DNA of 64,000 nt, taken from Nectonema munidae. Taxonomy: Eukaryota > Nematomorpha > Nectonematoida > Nectonematidae. The notes below the pieces were generated by a model. It was not told the DNA's origin, did no database searches, and saw nothing but the letters and a program-made list of their open reading frames with translations. The stretch spans positions 124,001 to 188,000 of the forward strand of contig JAUIRK010000220.1 in assembly GCA_030549495.1 (NCBI GenBank), written 5' to 3'. Positions 1 to 12,700 of this stretch are shown in pieces. Position 1 is the first letter of the stretch. Each line of letters begins with the position of its first letter. Made by a program: the position numbers and the translations under genes.

Positions 1-1398
1 GCGATATCCTTAAGGATAGTGTAAAGTGGTTACAAAATAATGAAAATTTCGAAAAGACTACAAACATCCAGATTGACTCAACATTTTCAAAAAAAACTTG
101 AAGAGGCATTCATTTTGTGGATTAATGACATAACAGCAAAAATGCAGCAATAAATGATGCTATTATAATAGAGCAAGCCCGAAAATTTGGTGAAAAATTA
201 ACAGTCAAAGATTTTTTATATTCAAATGGTTGGCTACACCGTTTCAAAAAAAGACATAATTTGCAGAAACGTGTGATACAGGACGAGGCGAATGAAGTTG
301 ATTTTGGAATTTTGAAAAATGGTAGAGCCAATATTCGAGAAATCTTAAAGGTTTACGACCTCGATGATATTTATAATATCGATGAAACAGGTCTCTTTTT
401 CAGATTAGGCCCGAACTATACTCTAGCCACCTTCGGGTCTCAAAAAATCAAAAAAAAAAGAATAACAGTAGCTTTGGCCACAAACGCTTCTAGAAAAGAA
501 AAGTTAAAGCCTTTTGTGATCGGTAAAGACAAAAAACAAGATGCTTTTCGAAATTATTTGATCCTGAATTTTATGTCCGGTATCGATAACACCAAAGCTT
601 GGATTACATCTTCACTGTTTTCATCTTGGATGATGGACATAAATAAAATGATGGAACAAAAAAAGAAAAAAAACATCATTGTACTAGACAATGCTTGCCA
701 GACATTATTTAAATTGCATTGAAAATGAAGAAACGCAACAAGTGAATTTTAGAGAGTGTATTAGAATGATTAGTTTTGCATGGGAAAAAGTCAAAACCGA
801 AACAATAAAATATTTTTCCAGAAACACAAACATTGTACCTCAGCTTGATTGTTCTGAACTAGAAAAAGGCAACCTTGATATTGAATGTTTAAATGATTTC
901 AGGAGGAAATTGTCGCCCTTGAAGGTGATTCAAAAGCTTTAGTTAGAGTATGTTGACATAGATAAAGAAGGGCCTACCACATCCAGCCTGAATGAAGGAG
1001 ATATAGCGAAGATGAAGCAGAAGATGAAGAAGTCACTGAAATTGTACATGAAAAAGAAGCCAGGTCATCAATAAAAAAGCTCATTAAATATTGTGAACAA
1101 AAGAGATCTACCGTGGAAGAAAATCAAAAAAACTTGGAATTTTTGAAATATCTTTGGCACATGGAAGAGAAAATAGATCAAAATACACGAAAGAATTGGC
1201 AACAAAAAACAATTGACAACTATTTTATTAAAAAATGATTGTATCTCTTATGGCTTATTTTTTTCATTTTTTGTTTTTTTTAGTGGTTTCAAAAATAAAA
1301 TTTTTCATGTCTTAGCCAAACCTCGTTTATCCGGAAACCGCGCTACCAGGAAATTTTAGACTCAAAGCCAAATCGTCCGGTTTAGCGAGGTTCCACAA
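1..1398 (+). mobile_element. pogo/Tigger-type DNA transposon remnant, cut by the window edge
   Basis: Transposase pieces of the pogo/Tigger (DDE_1, CENP-B-like) group. A helix-turn-helix-like part lies at about 140-260. The catalytic start YNIDETGLFFRL is encoded near 370-405 and is followed by the typical stretch ending LKPFVIGKDKK. The frame then jumps from IIVLDNA (about 695) straight to a C-terminal part (LNCIENEETQQVNFRECIRM), so the middle with the second catalytic Asp pair is deleted. The C-terminus, read in a shifted frame, ends QQKTIDNYFIKK at about 1238, the usual ending of this group. At 1318-1396 there is a Tigger-like terminus, cctcgtttatccgg / ccggtttagcgaggttcca. At least two frame breaks are present, so it is inactive. 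The left end lies outside the window. Confidence 0.85.
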
Positions 1399-2004
1399 AT
1401 TGTATCCGTCAACATCTATTTATTGTGCACAACTAAGGATATAAGGCTTACCCCCCTGGACAGTGAAAATAAAATAATCAAAATAGTATTGTATATTTAT
1501 TATTTTTGAAAATATATAAGAAATAATGAATATTAAAAGACAAACGAATTTTACAGTGATTATAATTAAGAAAACACTAAAAGTTAACCTTCTTACTCAG
1601 CACTTTTCATATTCTAGCAAGAAATATATTCTTTTAATCCCGCACTACACCTGGCAGCAAATAAATTGTCAAAACATTGCGGATTAATTAAAGTAGATTA
1701 AATAACTTATTAATTTTTAAAACTAAACATAAAATAATATGTCCATGACAAATTGTAAAATTATAAACTTGAAATTTTAGATAAAAAAAACAATTAATAA
1801 AATTTTGTGCTTTTTTGCAACTATGGGTATAATTTTTAATTTTTCCGAAAAACTTTAGTGGATGTCTTATTGCACTGTTTTACTAAGTTGACGTTAATGT
1901 GAAGGATTTTAGCGTAAAATGTACTGGATAAAGCATAAAAATGGTTTTAAAATTTTTTTGCCTAGAAGTTTAAAAATGAGTAAAAAATAAAAAGGAAAAG
2001 AAAC
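1399..2004. other. AT-rich stretch, nothing recognised
   Basis: No reading frame, repeat end or RNA gene could be supported. If RALGAPB continues to the left, this is probably intron. Confidence 0.4.
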
Positions 2005-2088
2005 CTTTATTTAATGGACTTTGATCTTCTGATCTGGAACTTTGACTATTAGTAGAATTGTCAGATTCATCAAACAAAAAATTTTGCA
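2005..2088 (-). CDS. RALGAPB: possible RALGAPB exon after the 6439-6755 exon
   Basis: Read on the minus strand, an AG acceptor (..cttcaag) is followed by 84 bases open in the needed phase and then an AAAG|GTTTCT donor. It would encode a Ser/Asn/Asp-rich stretch (QNFLFDESDNSTNSQSSRSE and onward). The previous exon ends with one base of a codon and this piece starts with two, so the phase fits. The human protein has a Ser/Thr-rich linker at about this place. Against it: no residue-level match to the conserved block that should come first, and a phase match has a one in three chance. Confidence 0.33.
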
Positions 2089-3549
2089 CTTGAAGAGTAT
2101 AACAAATGAGAACTTAAATAATGTTATTAAAAAATTATATAATGTTTTGTTACATCCTCATACATTAGAATGTTTTCACTTGACTGGGTAAATATTTAAT
2201 TAGATTTTGAAAAAAGAGGTTTAGAGACATGATTTTTATGGTGAATACTCCCATTTTGATAACCTAGAAATTATATTTCCCATTAAAATCTATTATTTGG
2301 AATAAATTAATTTGAAAAATGATAAAAAAAAAAGTGTATTTGGTCGTTTGGAATCAAACATTCTAGGAGAATGTGAAAGGAAAAAACATCTTTCATATTT
2401 TGCCATAAATTTTTTTTTAATTTTTAGATTTAGGGTTAATGGAACAAATTTAAAAAATTTTTAAAGAAAAATCTTAAATAAATTAAAAAATATAAGAATA
2501 GAAGCTAATAGTGTAGGAATTAGCGTCCGCGACAATTCGAAAAATTTAAACTCGATTTAATTGAACAAAGATAATTATGTACACTCATTGTATTGTATGT
2601 ATATATTCTGATAGCTAACGCTTGAATTTGAAATTGTACCGTCTTAAAAAATAATTGGCATTTTTAACTCTCATGTCGTGGTAAAGGATCAGAAAAGCTT
2701 TGTTATTTTATATCTCAAACTTCAATTATTCTCAATAACAATTTTCTATGCTTTGTGTGCATCGTGTTTATAAATATTTTAGATGCTTTGAATACCAAGT
2801 TTTAATCACAAATTAATAGAAGTGTGAATCCGTATGTATTCATTCATTTAGTTCATCATCATCATTTTTAGTCAATAATTTCTCCCTTTAACGAAAGGTT
2901 ACTAACTTTTCTTTCATGATGAACTAACTTTCACATCTTCGCACTTCAAACCAAATTTGATATAAGCTTTCATTAATCGATTTCCAGTTGATTTAGGACA
3001 TATACTTCATCAACTTGGAAGATGGAGACGTCGCTGCAAATTCAAGGTCGACCTTGGCTCGCCAGGACAAAGACCTGCTCATTAGATCGAATTGATGATG
3101 ACCATAAACTTCAAATTTCCAAGTTGGTTTAATACTTACATCATCGTCCTTCCTCTAAATATATACAAACGACTGACCGTAAACTTCCATGTTTCATATT
3201 TTTAAAAATTGTATTTTTCAGCCTGTCTTTTCACGAGTTTTTTCATCCAACTTCCTTCCATCCATTTTCCGTAACATGCTTCTTTTAACTCTTCTCAAGC
3301 TTTTTTCTCAAAAATAGATCTCCAACAATGTAGCTAATCATTTTGTACTTACACGGAGGACACACTGATGGAGAAAAAAGCATATAGCTCAATTATGTTA
3401 TTTCTTGCAAAAATAGCTAGATAAACCTTAAATAAACTTGTAAATAATTTATCCTGACTTTTTCAAAGTGAAAAAAACCAAAATATAGCATTTTTAACTT
3501 TCGGTTGATAATTTAGGAGTTGGGATGTAGGGTTAAGATTTTGACACTC
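2089..3549. other. AT-rich stretch with a GC-richer patch at 2990-3110
   Basis: Mostly unassigned. The patch at 2990-3110 is less AT-rich than its surroundings, is open in more than one frame for about 35 codons and contains ggtcgaccttggctcgcc. No family recognised. It could be a repeat piece or a fragment of an old gene. Confidence 0.35.
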
Positions 3550-5640
3550 TTAATCCCTTCGAGTTCATTCTTCTCGGTTTATTAGTCATTTTGTCACCAT
3601 AAACGTGCTGATGCATTTTTCTAACGGGAAAATTCAGTGTTCAGCATAACTAATTCTCTTCATTTGCTCTGTCTTTACTGTTCAAACATTTTGTTTTCCT
3701 TCTATTATAATGGATTCATCGTCTACTCTCACGTCTAGCTCCTCCGAAGAAAGTGAAGTATATACATCAACTTCTGAATCAAATGCTTCTGATATTTTTC
3801 AAGGTGAAGATTACCCAACAAAGGAAAAACTATAGAAAAGAACTGCTCAATGACTTTCTGTTTTATTTAGGTTAGATTCTCTAATTAGATTCTAACCGTT
3901 AGAATCACCAAAGTGGCAAGATTTAAAAGTTTGTCACTAAAAATTTGCGGTAAGCGATATACTTGCTTACTTTGGATGTCTACTTTTTCTTGGACAAGCA
4001 AAAGATCAAAGAATTTCCACTAAAGTTCTTTTTTCAAAAAATGGGGATCCTTTTTTGCGCGCTGCACTCGGAAGGAGAATGTTTCAATACATAAAAGTAT
4101 TCATACGATTTGATGATGCGAATTGTAGAAATCCTCTGGACAGAATATCAGCGGTAAGGTATATTCATGACAACTTTTTTTTTAACAAATGTCACAAATA
4201 TTGGACCCCACTTGATGCAGTCACCATTGATGAGCAACTAGTCAAATTTCGGGGTGGCTGTCCATTGAAAATTTATGATCCCTAAAATCCTGGGCATTAT
4301 GGGATCAAATTTTATCATCTAAATGATTCACACAAGTATTACGTCATGAAACCACAAATTTATGTTCAGGATTGTTAGACAAATTTTTTTTCAAGCTTAG
4401 GAATTTGTAAATAGAAAGCAGTGATCTGCCAGTTGGTTGTAGCATCATTTTAGATAGGTTTTTTACGTTCCATGCTTTAGCTGAGTGGGCGCTTTGCCAA
4501 AATTTAACAATTTGTGGAACAATAAACCCAATACGCCGCTCTGTTCCCCAAATTTTAAAGCGAAACTATTTACGCACACTAAATTTGAATGAAACTGAAA
4601 GTAAAACTGTTTACTCAAGCAGCTGTTAACTTTCAGTTTATATACCAGAAAGGCACGCCAGGAAAAACTTCAAAGCGGTTTATGTTCTGTCATCGCAGGA
4701 TAATAGAAATGTTTTTATCACAGCACATAAAAAAAACCCGAAAGCTTGATTTTATATAATAAACACAAAAGCGGGGTTGATTGTTTTAATTGAATGTCAA
4801 GGGGCTTCACTAGTTATAAACCTAGTAGGAGATGGACAGTCGCGGTATTTTCAAATTATCTGGATATAGGTGCCTATAATTCATGGGTTATTTATAGGCA
4901 CAACTGTCCTTGCGATGCTGTACTTATACAAAAAGGAGGTAGAAAAGTTTTTTTTTTTTAATTTTATCACAAAAGCTTTGTTTTAATTCTATGAGCTTTC
5001 GCGCTAACATTAGTCAGATATCATGGCCTATCAAAAGTCTTCTTTTTTGGTTTGCTGCAGAATTGCCGGCATCCGAGAGCAGTTCTTCAAGAGGATACAG
5101 CTCAATTTTTGGAATGTAGACGTAGAACAAGAGGCACTAGGAAGTGTTCTAAATGTAGGAAATTTATGTGCAAAAAACATACCTTATCTGTCTGCTCTTA
5201 TTGTCATTCTAATTTGTAATTTTGCTTTTTTTACTGTTTACACAATTTGTATCAAACAAATTTTCATTTTCTATTATTCTTTTTTTGTATTTAAAGTTGG
5301 CGTTAAATTTTATTTTGACATTATATGATAGATAATATGGTGGTATTTATGTATTATGTACATTTCAAAGCTATATGTATTATTTATAATTCATGATTCA
5401 ACTTGTAAACAATTCATATGTGGTGGTGGTATTTATGTATTATGTATGTGTATTTCAAAGCTATATGTATTATTTATAATTCATCATGATTCAAATTGTA
5501 AACAAAACAGACTCTCTCAGGATTATTGTTTTTAAAATTTTATTATTTGAACAATTTTGAATAAATCATTTCAAAATTTTAGTGTTCTTCTTGATAAAAA
5601 AAATATTTTTTTTCCTCGGGGTGAGAAAAAAATTGCTTTG
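3550..5640 (+). mobile_element. piggyBac-family transposon, decayed
   Basis: The coding remnant runs from an ATG at 3710 (MDSSSTLTSSSSEESEV, the acidic/Ser N-terminus of piggyBac transposases) to a stop at 5217-5219. Blocks seen in order: RRMFQYIKVFIRFDDA and DAVTIDEQLVKFRGGCP at 4055-4285, which holds a catalytic Asp of the DDD triad; LYNKHKSGVD near 4750-4780; the block ending YLDIGAYNSWVIY near 4855-4900; and a C-terminal Cys-rich zinc-binding end at 5110-5219 (CSKCRKFMCKKH, then CSYCHSN). Several stops and frame changes separate the blocks, so it is dead. A TTAA followed by TCCCTTCGAG at 3550 may be the left end. The right end was not found, so the outer limits are guesses. Confidence 0.88.
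5338..5503. repeat. tandem duplication of about 85 bp
   Basis: The sequence beginning gtggtatttatgtattatg and ending near tcaacttgtaaac at 5338-5412 is repeated at 5426-5503 with small differences. It lies just after the piggyBac coding remnant and may belong to its 3' untranslated part. Confidence 0.8.
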
Positions 5641-6438
5641 ATTTATTAAGACATTACTATGGGCAAAGCGGAAGTGGACACGTCTTTTCCTTGTAATTTA
5701 TCGTGTTTTTGTATATATTCGCTCTTGTTATTTTTTTATAAAATTAAATATATACAAAATATTCTTTTTTTAAGTTTTGATCCTAGCGCATGCGCCGTAT
5801 TAGATGAAAAGTCATACATAATCAATTTAACAAAATTGGGTACTCGAACTTCAGATAACTCTAAATAACTGGATGTGTCACGAGAAATTTGAATTATCGG
5901 GAATTTACTGTACAAGAAATTTATACTAAAATTCAAAAGAGAATACAAATTTTTACACAATAACTATACAAAATAAAAATTAAGAAAAAATATTTTAATC
6001 GTCAATTTTACTGTTTTCAAAGTATTGTTTATAAAATTTATCGGAGAAGAAGCAATTATCCAATTAATTTGAATAAAAGAATATATTCCGATTTCGGTAA
6101 AAAAAACAGTATCCTGTTTCCGAAAAGTGATATTTGGTGCCAACCGTTATCTAAAATAAAGTAATAAAAATGCTAAATAAAAGCTTTACGCTGCCGTTTT
6201 CACACAACTAACAAACGTTAATAAGGGGTTTGACTAAGTGAAATGTTTCCTTTGGTATTTTACGGGAATTTGATTTCCTATCTTACCTAACAGGCAACTG
6301 AAAATTGAGCATCTTTTTTAGAATGAGTAAACTTTGCACAAGGCAAATTGAAAAGCATTCAGTTGGAGGAAGAAAGGATACGATTAAAAATCATAAACCA
6401 AAACTTACAAATAATATGAAGAGCGAGTGAAAAATTAC
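5641..6438. other. intronic AT-rich stretch with one pogo-like terminus
   Basis: The stretch at about 5866-5912 ends ttcgggaatttactgta-like (read in reverse, TACAGTAAATTCCCG), which resembles the termini of pogo/Tigger elements. No partner end was found. The rest is unassigned. Confidence 0.35.
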
Positions 6439-6755
6439 TTAATAGCAAGTATAGGTTATAGGAGGAAAATTCTGTGTCGTAAGACGCCAGCAACGACTCA
6501 ACTAAGGAAAGCTTTATCTCGCGAACAGATTGAACACTTTCTCTGCGCAGGGATTCAGACAGCGGGGAAGGAATTTGCAGTGGATTTATCATGGAAGATG
6601 TTGTCTTCATGGAATGAGGAATGAAATCTTGGTTGATCGAAGATTTTATTTGAATCGGAGAAAATTGTTTAACGGTTTGCAGATATGTCAAGATTGAGTT
6701 ACAAAGCAGATAAGCTGAGCGTCGTAAGTCAACAAGAGATACAGCATAATTCTTT
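6439..6755 (-). CDS. RALGAPB: RALGAPB exon (LRRS block and LKLRLV-like block)
   Basis: Acceptor ttttatag before 6755 and donor A|GTAATT after 6439; 317 bases, entered with one base of a codon owed and left with one base over. It begins KNYAVSLVDLRRSAYLL, matching human KSYVNPTELRRSSINIL. After a divergent Ser/Pro-rich linker it ends with IKLSLVESLLASYDTE, matching LKLRLVNILIGALQTE. This is the last exon found before the left window edge. Confidence 0.88.
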
Positions 6756-9700
6756 CTATAAAAAGGTATTAGAGCGTTAAAGAAATAGTAACAAGATGAC
6801 TTTATATTTATAAGGTGGTCGTCATGGAAGGAAGAATAATGCATGCTAAGCAGAAAAATGCAAAAGAAAGAGTAAGTATAGAAATGGGAAAAGACAGAGA
6901 TCGAAGTAAGTCTGTTTATGTGATATTTTGTAAAAAAAAATATTCAATCAATGATGTAGTTATATGTTTTAACAATTCTCTACTCGGTATCTATCACAAA
7001 TTAATAAGCAGAGTGAGCATTCATTTATACAAAACTAAAATATCTGAAAAAACGTATGAATGATAAACGACTGATGGGTTAGCACAAGGTATTGAAGGCT
7101 GAACTTAACATTGATATAGGGAAACTAAATTTATGATCTAAATCAAATATAACCCATAAGCCACAAAAAAATTCATCAAATTCTGATTTATAAGTACAAG
7201 CTGATGAACAAATAATTTCAAAACTCTTTAAGTGAATAACTATTATAATAATTTTTCAAACATAATTAAGAGGAATTATAGCTCGAAATATATAGCTTGC
7301 CAAAATGGAAAATCCAGGGGTTCTCAAGCTTTTCTATAGAAAGAGCGCAAAAAAAACTTTAAGATCTCGAAGGGACATTATATATCATAATTTTTTTATG
7401 GACATAAGTACCAATAAATCAACTTACAGATACATAAAAATGCACGTATGCACATACAGATACACCGCAGAACACACACAACCTCATTCAGACTTGCACA
7501 CAGATGTGAAACAATAAATACAATACATAAATAGAAAACTTTATCAACCTATTCACTCGTGTCCGGTCATTTGGCCGACAGACATCTGACCCAATGGATA
7601 TTTAGCCGACGTACATTTGACCGAACAGACATTTGATCGAATAAACATTTGGCCGACGGATATTTGAAATTATATTATATTTATCTACTATGTTGTTCAT
7701 AGTAACTGTAAACTTTGAAATCTACACCATTTCATACCAAACTGTACTAGCGATTATCCACTTAGTGCTGCAGGTGCTCTTCCTAAAAAAGAAACTTTGG
7801 CAAAAATGGTGCGCAGACAACGTATGGTAGCAGATGGAAATGTTTTGAATGATTATTATCTACGTAAAACAATTAGAGGGGAAAATTTTTGTCGTTCATG
7901 AAAGTGACAATCTACTAATTCTAGCAACTCATCAAAACTAACTTTTAGTTCTAAAATCTCAATGGGCATGTGATGGAACTTTTAGTTCTGCACCATTAGG
8001 TTATCAATTATATACCTTGCATGTTTTACTTGACGAGTTTCATACAGTTCATGTGGTATATTGTGTCGCAAAGAAAATCAAAAAATCAAGATACTTATGA
8101 TAAAATTTTCAAAACACTCAAACAAGTGAGACTAGGTCTTTTTTCGATCACTATTGATTATGAAAGAGCTGTTCTTAATAGCATCACAACATGTTTTCCC
8201 AAGACAAACATTTATGGATGTTTTTTTCATTTTGGACGGTGCTTTTGGAGGGAAATACAGCAGTGGGAACTACAAACTTGGTATAATATTTCCGAAAATG
8301 CACTTATTGACAAATCCCTTCAAGCTTTGGCATTTGTGTCAGTTGATGATGTTATTAACATCTTCACAGAATTTCTCAAAACGTTGGAAGATAAAACTGA
8401 TGAAATTCTGTCAGGATTTCTCAGCTACTTTGAAATAACATGGTTTGGTGTTGTTCAGCGTAGAAAACGAAGAAAGACATTATTTGAAATAAAAATGTGG
8501 AACACTTTTGAAAGAACCGTACATGGACTTCCACGGACAACAAATTCTCTAGAAGGATGGCACAGAGCATTTGAACAAAGAATTGCAGTAACTCATCCTT
8601 CTGTTTGTCGGTTAGTGTCAAAGCTAAGAAAAGAGCAGTCAGACTGGGGGTTAATGATTGAGATGGTCAATTCAGGAGTTGAATTAAGACCTCAAAAGAA
8701 AAAGTATCACGTTTTGAATACAAGGCTCAAGTCCATCATAGAAAAATATGATATGAATAAAAAATTAGAATTTTTAAAAGCAATTGCTCGCATTCTTTAA
8801 TATTCTGTATCTATTTATTTATGGTTTTGTTATAATAAACTTTATTTGCTTAATCTTTGTTTTTAAAAAAAAAAATATTTTCAGCAATAAATGACTTATT
8901 CATAATTGTGAGTTTTTTGAATATACATAAAGTATCAATTATGTATTATTATTATTATTATGTATTTATTAGATGTAATTAAATATATGTTTGCATATAA
9001 TTACTATTTTTTGATCTAAAGTCATTTAGTCAAATATACATTTAGTAAAATCTCGCTCAGCCAAATGTCCGTTCGGTGAAATGTCTGTTCGGCCAAATGT
9101 ACGTCGGCTAAATGTCCATTCGGTCAGATGTCTGTGGACTAATTGTCTTTCAGCCAAATGTCCGGGTACCCTATTCACTTCAATTAAAGAGAAACTTGGC
9201 TTTGTGTTTCTTTAATCAAATTGCTAAAGCTAGGTGTGTATTGCGGTCAAGCTCTTCTTAAACATTCTTCAAGCCTTGAATTTATAATGGCTGATCTTAG
9301 TTTAGATTTAATCGTGTTCAAATCAGAGAAAAATTGACAAAGATAAAGGAAGGTAAGATTTACATCTATTTGAAACAGGTTTCAAATTGGAAAATTTATT
9401 CTTTAACCATGTTCCAAAAATCATGTTGCATATTATTAGCCTTCATATTTTGTAAATCTAATATTTCTTCTTCAATAATGTTTACAACATTTTCTCTCAA
9501 AGTACTAATATCTCAAATACAAATAGACACATCTTAAAATGTTTTCTCAACAGCTATGCTTTAAGACCGTCGTCAAAAATATTTGCACACAGGGTTGAGA
9601 AGCCGTGTGCAAATGATAAAAACAGAGGTAAAAGATCTTTTAAAAACTAATACACACCAATTTATGGAGTAATAAACTAGAATATTGAGTTTTAATAGAT

Positions 9701-12700
9701 CGAATATTAGGAACGCTAATATAAATAAAGAACAATTTCGATCGATCTACGTTCATGCATAAGGGAATATATGGTAGTCATTCAAGTTTGTACTAATAAT
9801 ACATATTTAACACAAAAAAATATTAAAGCAAAGGGGATTAAACTAGGATCACCGTATAAAAATTTTTTACATCCTCTTAACATCCTCATCCGCATATCAT
9901 TTAAGTTTAAACGTCCACAATTTCCAAATATTTTTCTTTTTTCTTTTCGGAATTTTTCAATTTTTACTTTATCCAAAATTTTTATGATAACACATATACA
10001 TTGAGATCTCCCTAAATTTTTAAGAAGTACAAAACTTGTGTTTGCTTAGAATAGCAATTATGATATCGTCATCGTGATCAGAGAAAAAATTAATCCTGAC
10101 ATCCGCTTCGGCTAGAATGTCAAATTTGATGTCAGAATCCGCGGAGACAAAAATTTTTTACATTCGATACATCTCTAATTCTTAAGCTGAATGCATTCAA
10201 GATGCAAATAAATAGTTATGATTCTTGCAAAATGACTCGAAAATTATGTTGTATTGAAATTCATTCAAAAAAGCATAATTTGTAAATTAATTAGCCGGTG
10301 GTAGACACACCAAATGCTTAATTTTCTAGTTGGCTAGATAAGTATTTAAATAGTATGTTCAAATATTTTAGTATGAAATCTTATTGAAACTTAAATTTAG
10401 ACAAAATTTCCCAAGATTCATTTTGACGAATCAGATTAGAGCTAAATATATTTATAATAAATTGAATATTTTAGCATTTGATATTTTTGATTTTTATCCT
10501 TAAAGCTACACTAATCTAGGATTGGTCTCTTGCATTTTTAATACTTTCTTTCTATATACTTAGATCAGTGGTTCCCAACCGGGGGTGCATGGACCCCTAG
10601 GGGTCCATGGAAGAATTTCAAGGGGCCATGTGAATTCTACTTCAACTACTTATGCTTAATCTTCTTTAATATACTTCTATTTTCCAAATCAATATAAACA
10701 TATATATATTCAGAGCTTTTTTAAATAAATATTTTCTTCCCTTTTTTAAAGTTTCATATTTTGAATCTTTATGTATACCTTTTATTAGTTACAATATTTT
10801 TGAAAAATTTATATTTTAATTGGAAAAAAATTGTATTCACATTTATGTCAGGCTTTACGATTTCTCTGATTTCATATGAATAAGCATACGATTTAATAAG
10901 ATGAATGCAATCATTTTTTGCATAAAAATCTTTGATTAAATTTGTTGGCTCAAACTATTCAGTTGTAGGGGTCCACAGGTAAAAAAGTGACTGAAAAAGG
11001 GGGAACGGGATAAAAAAGGTTGGGAACCACTGACTTAGATCATCTATTAGAAATAAGCATCATTGAAGAAATCTTCTTAGTATCTTAAATAATATTCTTT
11101 CCATCAAAAAGTATATATACTTAAGAAAATTATCTTCAAAATTATTCTTTCGCCACAATCAAAAATGCCTGTTTCCTCATAAAAGTTGTCAGCATTAACT
11201 TCTACGTTAACTTTTAGTCGTAAAAAGTATGAAGATTAATTTTAAGATGATTCAGATCGATATTCATCCATTTAGAATTTAGATACTTTGTAATGGCAAT
11301 AATTTACACACATATTTTTAGAAGCATAAATACGGAAAATGGAAAATTTTGAAAAAAAGACTTACCGAAGTTTAATACATTTGGGATGCAGAAGAATGAC
11401 TATTACAACGGCGGAGTAGTAGGGAATGAGGAGAGAGAGGCCAGGGATGTATGATTTAAACAAGTCACACGAATTTACAATGATTGAGATGACAGAGATA
11501 CTGCAGTGAATACTCATTTCTTGTTGCTGGGAGGCATTGGGAGATGAAAGTGGAGTTGCATCAAAGCTTTCTGCAGCTTCTTTAAAAGGATCCAAAGTCT
11601 TGATGATCTATTAAAAAAGAAATAATTGTTCATACCACAGTTCCCCCAAATACTTCCTTCATTCTGGGTTATAAAAACGGAAAAAGTAAGTAAATTAAAG
11701 GATACAGAGTTTCTCAATCACCTGGTCAACAGTCCATTCTGAAATGGACTAGGATGAGGAAGGAATCAAGGTGAATTACATATTTTAGTTATAATAAAAC
11801 TTTTCATAACGCGTGGGTGATAAGGTGAATTTTATGCGAATAAATTTATCTAACAGAGATTTATTCGGCCGTAATTTTCGATTTATACATCATTTCAAAA
11901 AATAAAGTTTAAGTGCTGATTATATGATATAATTAAATTATTTACATCTAAAGGTTTTGTGCAAAATATTTTTTGAGTAAAAACGTAATTGTTAAGGGTT
12001 TCAGAGGTGAACAATCGTAAAAAAAACTTTCATTTTGTTTTGGGTAAAATAGCATACAAGTGGATATAAATTTAAAATATCTTTTGAAAAGAGTGCATTC
12101 TCTAAAAAAGAGCACTAGGCCCCCGAATTTTGGGTGAGACACCGTAAAAAGAATTTACTTTAATCTTCATTACTTGAAAAATAAGTAAAGCTCTAGCAAA
12201 AATAAAAACTAACTGATTTAAAAGAAACATCTAATTAATTTATTTATTATTTACTAGCATTAACAATAAAAAAGCAATCTTTCTATAAATTAATATTATC
12301 CTATTCTAATCGATGAAATCATATTATTCAATATTCTTCCTTTCACACTTCACTTTGCTCTACAACGGAATTATAAAAGCAATATTGATACAGTGGAACC
12401 TGGGTTTTCAAGCGTCTCAGTACTCGTACAATTCGGTTATCGACCAAAAAAACCATCTTTTATAATTTACACGACATATTATTTAGATAGAGTGCTAATT
12501 ATGTCTTCTAAAGCAAATATAAGTGACAGTGAGAAAGCAAAGCGAAAAACTAAGAGCGTAACCGTAGAAGTAAAGATTATGAAAATAATAGTAATGATGA
12601 TGAAGATGAAGAAAAAGATGAGGATAGAAATCTTTCAAGTGCTCAAATTAAAGAAATGATTTCAAAATGGAATGAGCTGCCAGACTTTGTAGAAAAGTAT

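Noticed and set aside
2870-2950. Start of a SINE at the catcatcatc run
   Set aside because: No A or B box, no tail, and no second copy in the window.
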